NCBI GenBank assembly: GCA_002722055.1
Contig: PBKD01000014.1
Coordinates: 266,533 to 330,532, forward strand
Direction of reading: 5' to 3'
DNA: 64,000 bases
Source: Rhodospirillaceae bacterium
Lineage (GTDB): Bacteria; Pseudomonadota; Alphaproteobacteria; SHVP01
Shown here: piece after piece, positions 41,964-50,303 of the stretch
How the letters are laid out: each line of letters begins with the position of its first letter
Numbering within the stretch: the stretch's first letter is position 1
Position numbers and translations under genes: made by a program
Notes under the pieces: model-generated
Told to the model about the DNA's origin: nothing
The model's database searches: none
What the model saw: only the letters and a program-made list of their open reading frames with translations

Positions 41964-42433
41964 CTCAAAAATCTAAAATTTTTCTGATGCTAATATTCAT
42001 ATTTGTTCTTATAGAGAACAAGGTGCATTCAGAAGATAAAATTATTCAAATCGAAGTGTTAGAGGAAAGATCACAAAAAATTTATAAAGAAATAAGGTGT
42101 TTAGTTTGTCAAAATCAATCTATAGAAGACTCTAACGCTGGTTTAGCAAAACAAATTAAATTAATAGTCAAAGAGTTAATTATAAAAGGATATACCGATA
42201 AAGAGGTTCATAATTATTTAGTTGATAGATATGGTAATTGGATATTATTGAAACCACCATTTAATACTTCAACAGCAGCATTATGGCTCTTACCTTTTGC
42301 AATACTTTTATTAGCTATTTTTTCAGGAACATTCTATATTTTGAAAAAAAATAAGTTTAAAAAAAAGATGCCTGTTATTCCATTAGAACATGATGAACAA
42401 AAAAAATTAAATAAAATATTAGATGATTTTTAA
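41948..42433 (+). CDS. ccmH: cytochrome c-type biogenesis protein CcmH
   Basis: CcmH works with CcmG and CcmF in thiol reduction and heme ligation. The 161-residue protein has a signal or anchor segment at about 10-25, the active-site motif RCLVCQNQSI with C51 and C54, and a second membrane helix at about 112-132. It is the short form without the fused TPR domain, which is encoded separately by ccmI. The start overlaps the end of ccmG by 16 bases. Confidence 0.94.
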   Translation: MQNKITQKSKIFLMLIFIFVLIENKVHSEDKIIQIEVLEERSQKIYKEIRCLVCQNQSIEDSNAGLAKQIKLIVKELIIKGYTDKEVHNYLVDRYGNWILLKPPFNTSTAALWLLPFAILLLAIFSGTFYILKKNKFKKKMPVIPLEHDEQKKLNKILDDF

Positions 42434-42444
42434 TTAGGTTTGTT

Positions 42445-43575
42445 ATGTCGATTTGGATTCTCATTAGTTCTATTACTGTTTTAACTGTCTTAATTCTAAT
42501 TTTTCCTTTAATTTTTTATGATTTTAAAAAGAAAGATTTAGAAAATGAAAATGACTACGATATTAATATTTATAAAGATCAATTAAATGAAATTGAAAAG
42601 GATATTTATAGAGGCGTTTTATCAGAGGAAGAGTCGGCGTCAGCAAAAGATGAGGTATCAAGGAGAATTCTGACACAAATAGATTCAAGTAAGCTTGATC
42701 AAAAAAAACATGTTCATAATGCCCAAAAATTTAAATTAATTTCAATTACATTCTTGACACTTATGATTCCAATAATTGCGCTTAATTTATATTATATATT
42801 AGGGAACCCCTCATTGCCTAACAGTCCTTTTATAGAAAGCCCTAGTAACGAGAAGAACCTTGCTAAAAATAAAAATAACGCGGCTTCAAGTATTGAAGAT
42901 TCTATTGTTCAATTAAAAGAACGTCTAAGTCAAAATGAAAAAGATAAAGACGGATGGCTTCTTCTAGGGCGCTCATATTTAGTAACTAGAGAACCTGACC
43001 AAGCAATTGTAGCATTTAAAAAAATAATAGATTTGGATCCATCATATAAAGAAGTATATTCATTTATAGGTGAGGCATTAGTTTTTAAGTCAGAAGGCGT
43101 GGTTAATGATGAAGCTATTAATTATTTCAATATAGCTCTTGATGATGATGATAAGAACCCAGCAAGCCGCTACTACTTATCTTTAGCGAAATTTCAAAGA
43201 GGAAAAATAAATATTGCATTTAATGAATGGCTTGAACTTGCAAGAGAAACTCCACCTAATACACCATGGTATCCATTATTACAAAAACAAATAGAAAATG
43301 CTGCAAATATATTAGGTGTCAAGTTAGAAAAAAATAATACTAATCAAGAAAATCTGTCAGGGCCGACTCAGGAGGATATTCAAGCTGCAGAAGAAATGTC
43401 TTCTGAGGATAGGAAAGAAATGATTACGGGTATGGTCAATAGCTTAGCTGAAAGACTGAAAAACAACCCAAATGATATTAATGGTTGGAAGATGCTAGCT
43501 AGATCTTACAGAGTTTTGGGACAGAACAAGAAAGCTGAAGAAGCTGAGAAAATGATAAAAAAATTAGAAAAATAA
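42445..43575 (+). CDS. ccmI: cytochrome c maturation TPR protein CcmI
   Basis: CcmI is the apocytochrome c chaperone of the heme ligation complex. The 376-residue protein has a membrane helix at about 4-24, a charged loop beginning YKDQLNEIEKDIYRGVLSEEE, a second helix at about 92-113, and periplasmic TPR repeats (around 165-290, e.g. GWLLLGRSYLV, ASRYYLSLAKFQRG). The C-terminal GWKMLARSYRVLGQ is another TPR-like unit. It ends the ccm operon. Confidence 0.92.
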   Translation: MSIWILISSITVLTVLILIFPLIFYDFKKKDLENENDYDINIYKDQLNEIEKDIYRGVLSEEESASAKDEVSRRILTQIDSSKLDQKKHVHNAQKFKLISITFLTLMIPIIALNLYYILGNPSLPNSPFIESPSNEKNLAKNKNNAASSIEDSIVQLKERLSQNEKDKDGWLLLGRSYLVTREPDQAIVAFKKIIDLDPSYKEVYSFIGEALVFKSEGVVNDEAINYFNIALDDDDKNPASRYYLSLAKFQRGKINIAFNEWLELARETPPNTPWYPLLQKQIENAANILGVKLEKNNTNQENLSGPTQEDIQAAEEMSSEDRKEMITGMVNSLAERLKNNPNDINGWKMLARSYRVLGQNKKAEEAEKMIKKLEK

Positions 43576-43674
43576 ATTAATAATAATAATTTAAAATGCT
43601 TAATTTATTTTGTTAACCATGATTGGCTTAGGAAAAGGCCATATATTTAGGTTTTTCTATCTAAATAATTATGA

Positions 43675-43703
43675 TTGACAAATAGTAAACAAAAAGTTTA
43701 TTT
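43675..43703 (+). promoter_or_regulatory. candidate promoter upstream of the 91-aa protein
   Basis: A perfect TTGACA at 43675-43680 is followed after 17 bases by TTATTT (43698-43703). It lies about 20 bases before the ATG at 43726, so the leader would be very short. It falls in the only sizeable gap after the ccm operon. Confidence 0.3.
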
Positions 43704-43725
43704 TAAATTAACAAGAGGTAATACA

Positions 43726-44001
43726 ATGGCACAAATAGGATTAGCAGGAGTCGGGGCTACCTTACCTTATGTAACAGGCCCATCACCTTCCGAAGTTCCT
43801 TCTAGAAGAGTTCAGGATCAACAATCAGCAAGGCCTGTGAAAGAAACTGAAGAATCTGATGATGGTGGAAGTAACTCTGGTCAAGTTGTTACAGAAGACG
43901 AAAAAATTCTTAGAGCTGAAGATGGTAACCGAAGGGCTGAGGAAGAAATTGACGCTGATAGGGAGCCACAAGTTGGCGACCAAGTAGATATCAGTATATA
44001 A
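43726..44001 (+). CDS. small acidic hypothetical protein, 91 aa
   Basis: I do not recognise this protein. The start is taken as the ATG at 43726, because AGAGGT lies 6 bases upstream. A longer frame from TTG at 43675 would use the TTGACA promoter box as its first codons. The sequence begins MAQIGLAGVGATLPYVTGP and then becomes strongly polar and acidic (EETEESDDGGS-like, then DEKILRAEDGNRRAEEEIDADRE), probably disordered with a short helix. There is no Cys, signal peptide or membrane span. Base composition looks richer in G+C than its surroundings. Function unknown. Confidence 0.65.
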   Translation: MAQIGLAGVGATLPYVTGPSPSEVPSRRVQDQQSARPVKETEESDDGGSNSGQVVTEDEKILRAEDGNRRAEEEIDADREPQVGDQVDISI

Positions 44002-44045
44002 ATAAAGCACCTTTTCCCGAATCAAAAAATATCTAAGGCACTATA

Positions 44046-44573
44046 ATTAGCAGCAGTGATAATAATTTTCCTTCAAATTACCGTCTTGAAACCCCTAAAG
44101 GCGATAATAAACAGAGAATAATTTGTAATAAATGTAATTATATACATTATATAAATCCAAAAATAGTAGTTGGTGGAGTTATAAGCTATAAAAAATCAAT
44201 TTTATTATGCAAAAGAGCGATTGAGCCCCAAAAAGGGTATTGGACAATTCCTGCAGGCTACCTTGAAGAGAATGAAAGTACCGAAGAGGGCGCACTAAGA
44301 GAGATATATGAAGAGTCTGGCGTTAAACCGCAAATACAGGGCTTGCTTGCAATCTATAGTTTGAAACATATCAGTCAAATTCAGCTGATATATAAGTTTT
44401 TATCAATAAATAAAGATTTAAACCCAGGAGTAGAAACTGAAGAAGCTGATTACTTTGATTGGGAAAATATACCATGGAATGAACTTGCATTTCCAAGTGT
44501 CCGATGGGCATTAAATCACTTTAAAGAAGCTGAAGGAAAAGAATTTTTTATTCCAAAATCAAATCCCGATTAA
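44046..44573 (+). CDS. NUDIX hydrolase with zinc-ribbon-like N-terminus, probable ATT start
   Basis: The frame encodes a complete NUDIX protein of 175 residues. The N-terminal segment TPKGDNKQRIICNKC then HYINPKIVVG matches the short N-terminal domain of a common proteobacterial NUDIX family. The NUDIX box is perfect at residues 71-93 (GYLEENE, then REIYEESGV). No ATG, GTG or TTG occurs in frame between the upstream stop at 44034-44036 and codon 99, beyond the box. ATT at 44046 has AAGG 7 bases upstream at 44035-44038, so ATT is the best start; ATA at 44043 is the alternative. Substrate unknown, probably a nucleoside diphosphate derivative. Confidence 0.75.
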   Translation: MSSSDNNFPSNYRLETPKGDNKQRIICNKCNYIHYINPKIVVGGVISYKKSILLCKRAIEPQKGYWTIPAGYLEENESTEEGALREIYEESGVKPQIQGLLAIYSLKHISQIQLIYKFLSINKDLNPGVETEEADYFDWENIPWNELAFPSVRWALNHFKEAEGKEFFIPKSNPD

Positions 44574-44578
44574 ATAAT

Positions 44579-45139
44579 TTAATCATTTTTTTTATATTTA
44601 TTAACCACCGAGAGTTGAAATAAAGAAAAAATTATTGTGATAGGCATAATTGCAAAAACCTTGAAGTTTACCCACATATCTGTACTCACAGTCCGCCAAA
44701 CTATTTCATTCAAAATAGCCAGAAAAATAAAAAAAGATCCCCATCTATAGGTTAGAATCTTCCACCCAGCATCTTGAAGATTAAAAGCACCTTGAAATAC
44801 AATTTTAAGGAAAAGTTTTTTAAAAGCCAGACCAGTAAATAATGCAAACGCAAACAGAAGATTTACAATAGTAGGTTTAATTTTGATAAATAATGCATCA
44901 TTTAATAGAAGAGTTAAGCCCCCAAATATCAGAACAACAAAAGCAGTAACTAATGCAAGAATTGGGATTTTTCTCTCAATCAAATAAGAGCAACAAACTG
45001 ATATTACAATTGCAACCATAAATACACTTGTTGCAGTAAAAATACCCCATCTAGAATTTGCAATAAAGAATAAAGCTAAAGGGCCAATTTCAATAGCTAA
45101 TTTTACTAATTGATTTGGTAAAGTTTTTTGTTCATTCAT
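44579..45139 (-). CDS. yciB: inner membrane-spanning protein YciB / septation protein A family
   Basis: This 186-residue polytopic protein (about five to six helices) belongs to the YciB/IspA family, linked to cell division and envelope integrity. Family patterns visible are IEIGPLALFFIAN at about 16-28, LTLLLNDALFIKIKPTIVNLLFA, and GWKILTYRWGSFFIFLAILNEIVWR. It is the last gene of dapF-mtaB-ftsY-yciB, its ATG overlapping the ftsY stop by 4 bases. It is convergent with the NUDIX gene, 5 bases apart. Confidence 0.93.
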   Translation of the reverse strand: MNEQKTLPNQLVKLAIEIGPLALFFIANSRWGIFTATSVFMVAIVISVCCSYLIERKIPILALVTAFVVLIFGGLTLLLNDALFIKIKPTIVNLLFAFALFTGLAFKKLFLKIVFQGAFNLQDAGWKILTYRWGSFFIFLAILNEIVWRTVSTDMWVNFKVFAIMPITIIFSLFQLSVVNKYKKND

Positions 45140-46047
45140 AATAAACCTAATAATGCTCGAGAATAACTCTCCGGTTCAAATTCTTGCAAATCATCAATAC
45201 CCTCACCAACGCCAATCGCATGAATAGGAATCGGATACCTCTCAGCTATAGAGACCAATACACCCCCTTTTGCTGTACCATCTAATTTAGTCATAATCAA
45301 GCCAGTTACTCCACAACTTTTATTAAATAATTCAACCTGGCTAATTGCATTTTGTCCTGTTGAAGCATCTAATACTAATAAAACCGAGTGAGGGCTTGTT
45401 TCATCAATCTTCTTTAATACTCTTGGTATTTTTTCTAGTTGATTCATTAGATCAGTTTTATTCTGTAATCGTCCAGCAGTATCAATTATTAATATATCTT
45501 TTTTTTCTTCTTTTGCAGTGACTAATGCTTCATAAGATAAAGCAGCAGCATCTGTTCCAGTAGGTTTTGTGATTATTTCAGACTTAGATCTATCGCTCCA
45601 AATTTTCAATTGGTCAATAGCTGCTGCTCTAAAAGTATCTCCAGCAGCAATTAAAACATTTTTATTTTTTTTTACAAAATTATTTGCTAACTTACCTATT
45701 GTAGTTGTTTTGCCAACACCATTAACTCCAACGACAAGAATAACATAAGGATCTCCATTATTCTCTGTATTTAAAGGTAAATACCGTAACTTTAAAATTT
45801 CGCTGACTTTTTTTGATAAGAACTCTCTTACTTTATTGGTGTCAAAATCGTTGAATTTTTCTTTAGATATCGAATCTACTATCTTCTTGGATATGCTTAC
45901 ACCAAAATCAGACGATATTAATAAATCCTCAAGATCCTCTAGGGTTTGAGGGTCTAATTTTTTTCCTTTAAACACTGTACTAAGGTTTTTACTTAAACCT
46001 GATGCAGTTTTATTAAGACCATTATTAAGTTTAGATACCCATTCCAT
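45136..46047 (-). CDS. ftsY: signal recognition particle receptor FtsY
   Basis: FtsY docks SRP-ribosome complexes at the membrane. The 303-residue protein consists of N and G domains with almost no acidic A domain, as in many alphaproteobacteria. Motifs are the P-loop GVNGVGKTT at 107-115, GDTFRAAA, DTAGRLQNK and TKLDGTAKGG. The partner ffh lies divergently 2.3 kb away. It overlaps yciB by 4 bases and follows mtaB by 6. Confidence 0.96.
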   Translation of the reverse strand: MEWVSKLNNGLNKTASGLSKNLSTVFKGKKLDPQTLEDLEDLLISSDFGVSISKKIVDSISKEKFNDFDTNKVREFLSKKVSEILKLRYLPLNTENNGDPYVILVVGVNGVGKTTTIGKLANNFVKKNKNVLIAAGDTFRAAAIDQLKIWSDRSKSEIITKPTGTDAAALSYEALVTAKEEKKDILIIDTAGRLQNKTDLMNQLEKIPRVLKKIDETSPHSVLLVLDASTGQNAISQVELFNKSCGVTGLIMTKLDGTAKGGVLVSIAERYPIPIHAIGVGEGIDDLQEFEPESYSRALLGLL

Positions 46048-46053
46048 ATTATG

Positions 46054-47322
46054 CTACTTGGTTTTTTCCAATATCCCATTTAGTTTAAGTTGATCGGATG
46101 AAATTATTTTAAAATTGTGTATGGTGCCAGTTTCTAAATTAGAATTAAACTTAACGGGTATAAAACCCTCTGTATAACCTGCATTATCATCTTCAACAAG
46201 CACTTTTACTTTTTTGCCAACTAATGAATTAAAAAGCTTTTCTTTAGCAAAATTGCCAAAAAGCCTTAGAATTTTTGCTCTTTTTTTCCTTACATTCAAT
46301 TCAATTTGAGGATATTTACTGGCATCTGTTCCCTCTCTAATAGAGTATGGAAAAACGTGTAAAAAGGTAAGCCCACACTCTTCAATAAGATCAAGCGTAT
46401 TTTCAAACATTTCTTCATCTTCAAAGGGGAAACCGGCAATTAAATCAGCACCAAAAACTAAGTCAGATCTATCTCTCTTCAATTCTTTGCAAAGATTTAT
46501 TATATCTTTACGCCTATGACGTCTTCTCATTTTTTTTAATATATTATCGTCTCCCGACTGAGCACTAAAATGAATGTAGGGCATTAATCTCTTTTCATTT
46601 ATAATTAAATTAAAAAGTTCATTATCTATTTCCTTCGGGTCAATTGAAGAAAGCCTAAGACGAGATAAGTTTGGGACTCCACTTAAAATATATTTAATAA
46701 GCTTACTAAGAGTTATTTTATTTTTTAAATCTTTACCATAGTCTCCAATATCAACCCCAGTAAGAACAACTTCCTTGAATCCTTCTTTAACTAATAACAC
46801 AATATTTTCTACTATATCCAAAGGATCAATACTTCTTGAATTACCTCTAGCAAAAGGGATAATACAGAATGAGCACCTATGGTTACATCCATTTTGTATT
46901 TCTAAGAAAACTCTCGCTCTATTATTAAAAGCATGAAGCATGTGGCTAGTATTTTCCTGAACTTTCATAATATCATCTACTTGATAAGAAGATTTATTTT
47001 CATGAAAAATATTTTTCTTAAGTTTATCTTTATTACCAACAACACCAGATACTTCAGGCATATCAAACCAAGATTTTGGATTAATTTGAGCCGAACAACC
47101 TGTAACAATTATTCTAGATGTAGGCTGTTCTTTTTTGTATCTCCTAACGGCTTGCCTAGCTTGTCTTTCAGCTTCACTAGTTACAGCACAGGTATTAAAA
47201 ACTAAAGTATTAGTATCAACATTATTATTATTTTTAATTACTTCAGATTCAAAAGTATTAAGCCTACAACCAAAGGTCACAATATTTAGCTTATCATTTC
47301 TCACATTTTTATTTTTAATCAT
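46054..47322 (-). CDS. mtaB: tRNA t6A methylthiotransferase (MtaB)
   Basis: This radical-SAM enzyme adds a methylthio group to t6A37 of tRNA. The UPF0004 domain carries cluster cysteines C19 (GCRLNTFESE), C45 and C76. The radical-SAM CxxxCxxC is C146, C150, C153 (NGCNHRCSFCIIP). A TRAM-like domain ends the 422-residue protein. The GCRLN form of the first motif points to MtaB rather than MiaB (GCQMN) or RimO (GCPKN). It overlaps dapF by 8 bases. Confidence 0.92.
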   Translation of the reverse strand: MIKNKNVRNDKLNIVTFGCRLNTFESEVIKNNNNVDTNTLVFNTCAVTSEAERQARQAVRRYKKEQPTSRIIVTGCSAQINPKSWFDMPEVSGVVGNKDKLKKNIFHENKSSYQVDDIMKVQENTSHMLHAFNNRARVFLEIQNGCNHRCSFCIIPFARGNSRSIDPLDIVENIVLLVKEGFKEVVLTGVDIGDYGKDLKNKITLSKLIKYILSGVPNLSRLRLSSIDPKEIDNELFNLIINEKRLMPYIHFSAQSGDDNILKKMRRRHRRKDIINLCKELKRDRSDLVFGADLIAGFPFEDEEMFENTLDLIEECGLTFLHVFPYSIREGTDASKYPQIELNVRKKRAKILRLFGNFAKEKLFNSLVGKKVKVLVEDDNAGYTEGFIPVKFNSNLETGTIHNFKIISSDQLKLNGILEKTK

Positions 47323-48145
47323 TAATCAACTTTCCTGAAAAGGAATACTCTGCTGGACCAGTCATAAAAATTTGTTCATTTTTATCAACATATATATTCA
47401 ATTTACCACCAGGAAGGTTTACCTCAACATTTTTGTCACAATATTTTCTATAAATAGCCGCTACAACAGTTGCACATGCTCCTGTCCCACAAGCTAAAGT
47501 AATTCCAGATCCCCTCTCCCATACCCTTAATTTTATTGAAGATTTAGATTGCACATAGGCTAGATTAAAATTAATTTTCTTAGGAAATAATGGGTAATTT
47601 TCAACTACTGGACCTAGGTTTTCTAAATCAATTCTATAGGGGTCATCAACAAAATAAACGATGTGGGGATTGCCAACATTTAATACTACAGGGTTAGATA
47701 TTATATTTCCTAAATTATCTTCAAAACTTAAATCTAAATTTAGAGGATCAAGTGGTTTCAATATAGGAATCTTATCCCACTTAAATTCTGGAATTCCCAT
47801 ACAAATTGAAACAGTTCCATGTAATTGTATATCACAATACAATATTTTATTTTCAGAAAATAACTGTATTTTTGATTTACTTATTCTATCCGCTAGGTAT
47901 TTAGCAACACACCTTGCTCCGTTGCCACATGCTTCTGACTTAGTGCCATCAGAATTGAACACCACCATCTCTGCATCAGCAATATCAGATTTTCTAATTA
48001 GTAAAACTTGGTCACAACCAATACCTTTTCTTCTCTCGGATAGTTTAAGAATTAAATCTTTATCTAACGACAAATTATCTTCAATGGCATCAATAATGAT
48101 AAAATCGTTGCCCAAACCATGCATCTTAGTAAAATTAATTCCCAT
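47315..48145 (-). CDS. dapF: diaminopimelate epimerase
   Basis: DapF converts LL- to meso-diaminopimelate for lysine and peptidoglycan. The 276-residue two-lobed protein has the catalytic cysteines C73 (EACGNGARC) and C219 (LACGTGACAT). The N-terminus FTKMHGLGNDFIIID is canonical. It is first in the dapF-mtaB-ftsY-yciB operon and divergent from ffh across 201 bases that hold the ffh leader. Confidence 0.97.
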   Translation of the reverse strand: MGINFTKMHGLGNDFIIIDAIEDNLSLDKDLILKLSERRKGIGCDQVLLIRKSDIADAEMVVFNSDGTKSEACGNGARCVAKYLADRISKSKIQLFSENKILYCDIQLHGTVSICMGIPEFKWDKIPILKPLDPLNLDLSFEDNLGNIISNPVVLNVGNPHIVYFVDDPYRIDLENLGPVVENYPLFPKKINFNLAYVQSKSSIKLRVWERGSGITLACGTGACATVVAAIYRKYCDKNVEVNLPGGKLNIYVDKNEQIFMTGPAEYSFSGKLIND

Positions 48146-48200
48146 AATACCCTTAAAAAATTAGAAAAACTTATAAATAAACTCCGTATTTGATTCTGCC

Positions 48201-48229
48201 TTGACTAAAAGCTGATAGCAAATTAATCT
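48201..48229 (+). promoter_or_regulatory. candidate promoter of the ffh-rpsP operon
   Basis: TTGACT at 48201-48206 and TAATCT at 48224-48229 are 17 bases apart. The expected start site is near 48236, giving a leader of about 110 bases that includes the hairpin at 48282-48310. The -10 is weak. Confidence 0.35.
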
Positions 48230-48281
48230 AATAACATAATCAAAAGTATAACTAAATACCGCTTTTTATATAAATAGCGAA

Positions 48282-48317
48282 CACTAGTCCACGAGTTTCG
48301 TGCACTGGTGGTTTTTT
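48282..48317 (+). terminator. terminator-like hairpin in the ffh leader (possible attenuator)
   Basis: CACTAGTCCACG (48282-48293) can pair with CGTGCACTGGTG (48299-48310) across a 5-base AGTTT loop. That gives 11 pairs with one C-C mismatch and one G-T wobble. A G and six T residues follow (48311-48317), the form of an intrinsic terminator. It lies about 30 bases before the ffh ATG on the sense strand and after the candidate promoter. It is either an attenuator or the end of a short leader RNA. Confidence 0.6.
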
Positions 48318-48346
48318 GTTTGAATATTTATGAGGAAAAAACTTAG

Positions 48347-49720
48347 ATGTTTCAAGGGTTACAAGATAAATTTGGTGAAATTTTAGGCAACTTAAAAAAA
48401 AGAGGATCTTTAAAAGAGTCAGACGTTAAAGAAGCTCTTCGGCAAGTAAGAATTGCTCTCTTAGAGGCTGATGTAGCATTACCTGTAGTAAAAAAACTTA
48501 TTAAAGACATAGAAACAAAGGCTATTGGCCAAGAAATATTACGAAGTATATCCCCAGCTCAGATGGTCATTAAGATTGTAAATGATCATATGATTGAGGT
48601 CTTAGGAACCAAATCAGAGGATATCAATCTTAAAACGAGCCCCCCTGCAATTATATTAGTAGCTGGACTTCAAGGTTCAGGCAAAACAACTACAGTTATT
48701 AAACTTGCTCATAAGATTAAGAGTAAAATGAATAAAAAAGTCTTAGTCGCATCTTTAGATGTTTACAGACCTGCTGCTCAACAACAACTAAAAATCCTTG
48801 GAGAACAAGCAGATATTTCTTCTTTACCAATAATTGATGGCCAACTTCCCCTAGATATTGCAAAAAGAAGTATTAAGGCAGGAGCCCTACAAGGAACCGA
48901 TGTCATCATTCTTGATACAGCTGGGAGAATGAATGTTGATGAAGCGTTAATGACAGAGCTCTCTCAAATTCATGCTACTGTTAAACCAATTGAAACATTG
49001 TTAGTTGCTGATTCCTTAACAGGTCAAGATGCAGTTAATATTGCAAAAGCTTTCAAGGAGAGAATAAATATTACTGGTATAGCATTGACAAGGATAGATG
49101 GTGATGCCAGGGGGGGTGCTGCAATAAGTATGAAGTCTGTAACAGGATGTCCAATAAAAGTTCTTGGTACAGGAGAAAAAATAGATGACTTAGAAAATTT
49201 TCATCCAGATAGAATTGTATCGAGAATTCTTGGAATGGGTGATGTTGTTAGTTTAGTTGAGAAAGCTAAAGAGACTATTGATGAAGAAGACGCGCAAAAA
49301 TTAGAGAAAAAAATTCTTAAAGGTCAATTTGATCTCAATGATCTTCGTGATCAACTCCGACAGATGAAAAAAATGGGTGGAATGAGTGGGTTGATGACAA
49401 TGCTTCCAGGGATATCTAAAGTTAAAAAACAGATGTCACAATCTAATATAGATGAAAAAATGTTACTTCATCAAGAGGCTATTATTAATTCAATGACTCC
49501 TAAAGAAAGGATTCATGTGAAAGTATTGAATGCCTCTAGAAAGAGAAGAATTGCTGCTGGTGCTGGAGTTGAGATACAAGATGTCAACAGAGTTCTCAAG
49601 CAATATAAACAAATGAGTTTAGTTATGAAGAAAATGAAAAAAATGGGGAAGAAAGGAAAAAATATCAACCCTGAAGCAATAAATAATTTGATACCAAATC
49701 AAAATTTTTTTAAACATTAA
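48347..49720 (+). CDS. ffh: signal recognition particle protein Ffh
   Basis: Ffh binds 4.5S RNA and signal peptides to target membrane proteins co-translationally. The 457-residue protein has N and G domains with P-loop GLQGSGKTT at 107-115, DTAGRMNVD and TRIDGDARGG, and a methionine-rich M domain from about 320 (RQMKKMGGMSGLMTMLPG; SLVMKKMKKMGKKGK). AGGAAAAA precedes the ATG. It heads the ffh-rpsP-rimM-trmD-rplS run. No 4.5S RNA gene was recognised in this window. Confidence 0.97.
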   Translation: MFQGLQDKFGEILGNLKKRGSLKESDVKEALRQVRIALLEADVALPVVKKLIKDIETKAIGQEILRSISPAQMVIKIVNDHMIEVLGTKSEDINLKTSPPAIILVAGLQGSGKTTTVIKLAHKIKSKMNKKVLVASLDVYRPAAQQQLKILGEQADISSLPIIDGQLPLDIAKRSIKAGALQGTDVIILDTAGRMNVDEALMTELSQIHATVKPIETLLVADSLTGQDAVNIAKAFKERINITGIALTRIDGDARGGAAISMKSVTGCPIKVLGTGEKIDDLENFHPDRIVSRILGMGDVVSLVEKAKETIDEEDAQKLEKKILKGQFDLNDLRDQLRQMKKMGGMSGLMTMLPGISKVKKQMSQSNIDEKMLLHQEAIINSMTPKERIHVKVLNASRKRRIAAGAGVEIQDVNRVLKQYKQMSLVMKKMKKMGKKGKNINPEAINNLIPNQNFFKH

Positions 49721-49741
49721 TTAATATAAAGGATTTATACA

Positions 49742-50245
49742 TTGTCTATTAAAATACGATTATCAAGAGGTGGAACAAAAAAGCGGCCTCACTATAGAGT
49801 TGTTGTAGCCGATACACGTAGCCCAAGAGATGGGCGATTCATCGAACGTTTAGGTACCTATAACCCACTTTTACCCAAAGATGACCCAAAACGGGTAACT
49901 CTAAATGCTGACAGGATTAAACATTGGATTGGAATGGGAGCTAAACCAACAGATAGAGTTTCTAAATTCCTTGGAATGGCAGATATAACTGAAATGCCAA
50001 AGCAAAAAAATAACCCTATTAAAGCTAAGCCAAAGGCAAAGGCTCAAGAGAGAGCAGCAAAATTAGCAGAAGCTAATAAAAAAGATGCGCCTCCTGTAGA
50101 AGAAAATCCCGATATAGAAAATAATAAAGCTGAAACAAAACCTGAAGAGGATACTAAACAAGAGAACCAATCTTCTGATGAAAAAGAAATAAATAAAAAA
50201 GAACAGAAGAATGATGAAACTGAAGTTGTAGCCAAGGATAAATAA
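49742..50245 (+). CDS. rpsP: 30S ribosomal protein S16 with long charged tail
   Basis: Residues 1-85 are a standard S16 ([34 protein letters not shown]). The protein continues to 167 residues, roughly twice the bacterial norm, with a tail that is first Lys/Ala-rich and then Glu/Asp/Asn/Lys-rich, presumably disordered. The start is TTG with AAGGA about 8 bases upstream. It lies 21 bases after ffh. Tails on S16 occur in other alphaproteobacteria; their role is unknown. Confidence 0.95.
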   Translation: MSIKIRLSRGGTKKRPHYRVVVADTRSPRDGRFIERLGTYNPLLPKDDPKRVTLNADRIKHWIGMGAKPTDRVSKFLGMADITEMPKQKNNPIKAKPKAKAQERAAKLAEANKKDAPPVEENPDIENNKAETKPEEDTKQENQSSDEKEINKKEQKNDETEVVAKDK

Positions 50246-50303
50246 TAAGAATTTAATGATACTAATAACAATAAAGATTAATAATCGATAGTATGGTCTC
50301 TTT

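Noticed and set aside
43675-43725. Upstream 17 codons of the 91-aa protein, starting at TTG
   Set aside because: The TTG belongs to a TTGACA promoter box, and the ATG at 43726 has a well-placed Shine-Dalgarno.
47661-48164. 167-codon open frame antisense to dapF
   Set aside because: It lies opposite a gene with intact catalytic motifs, its translation has no domain-like pattern, and long antisense frames arise by chance opposite conserved genes.
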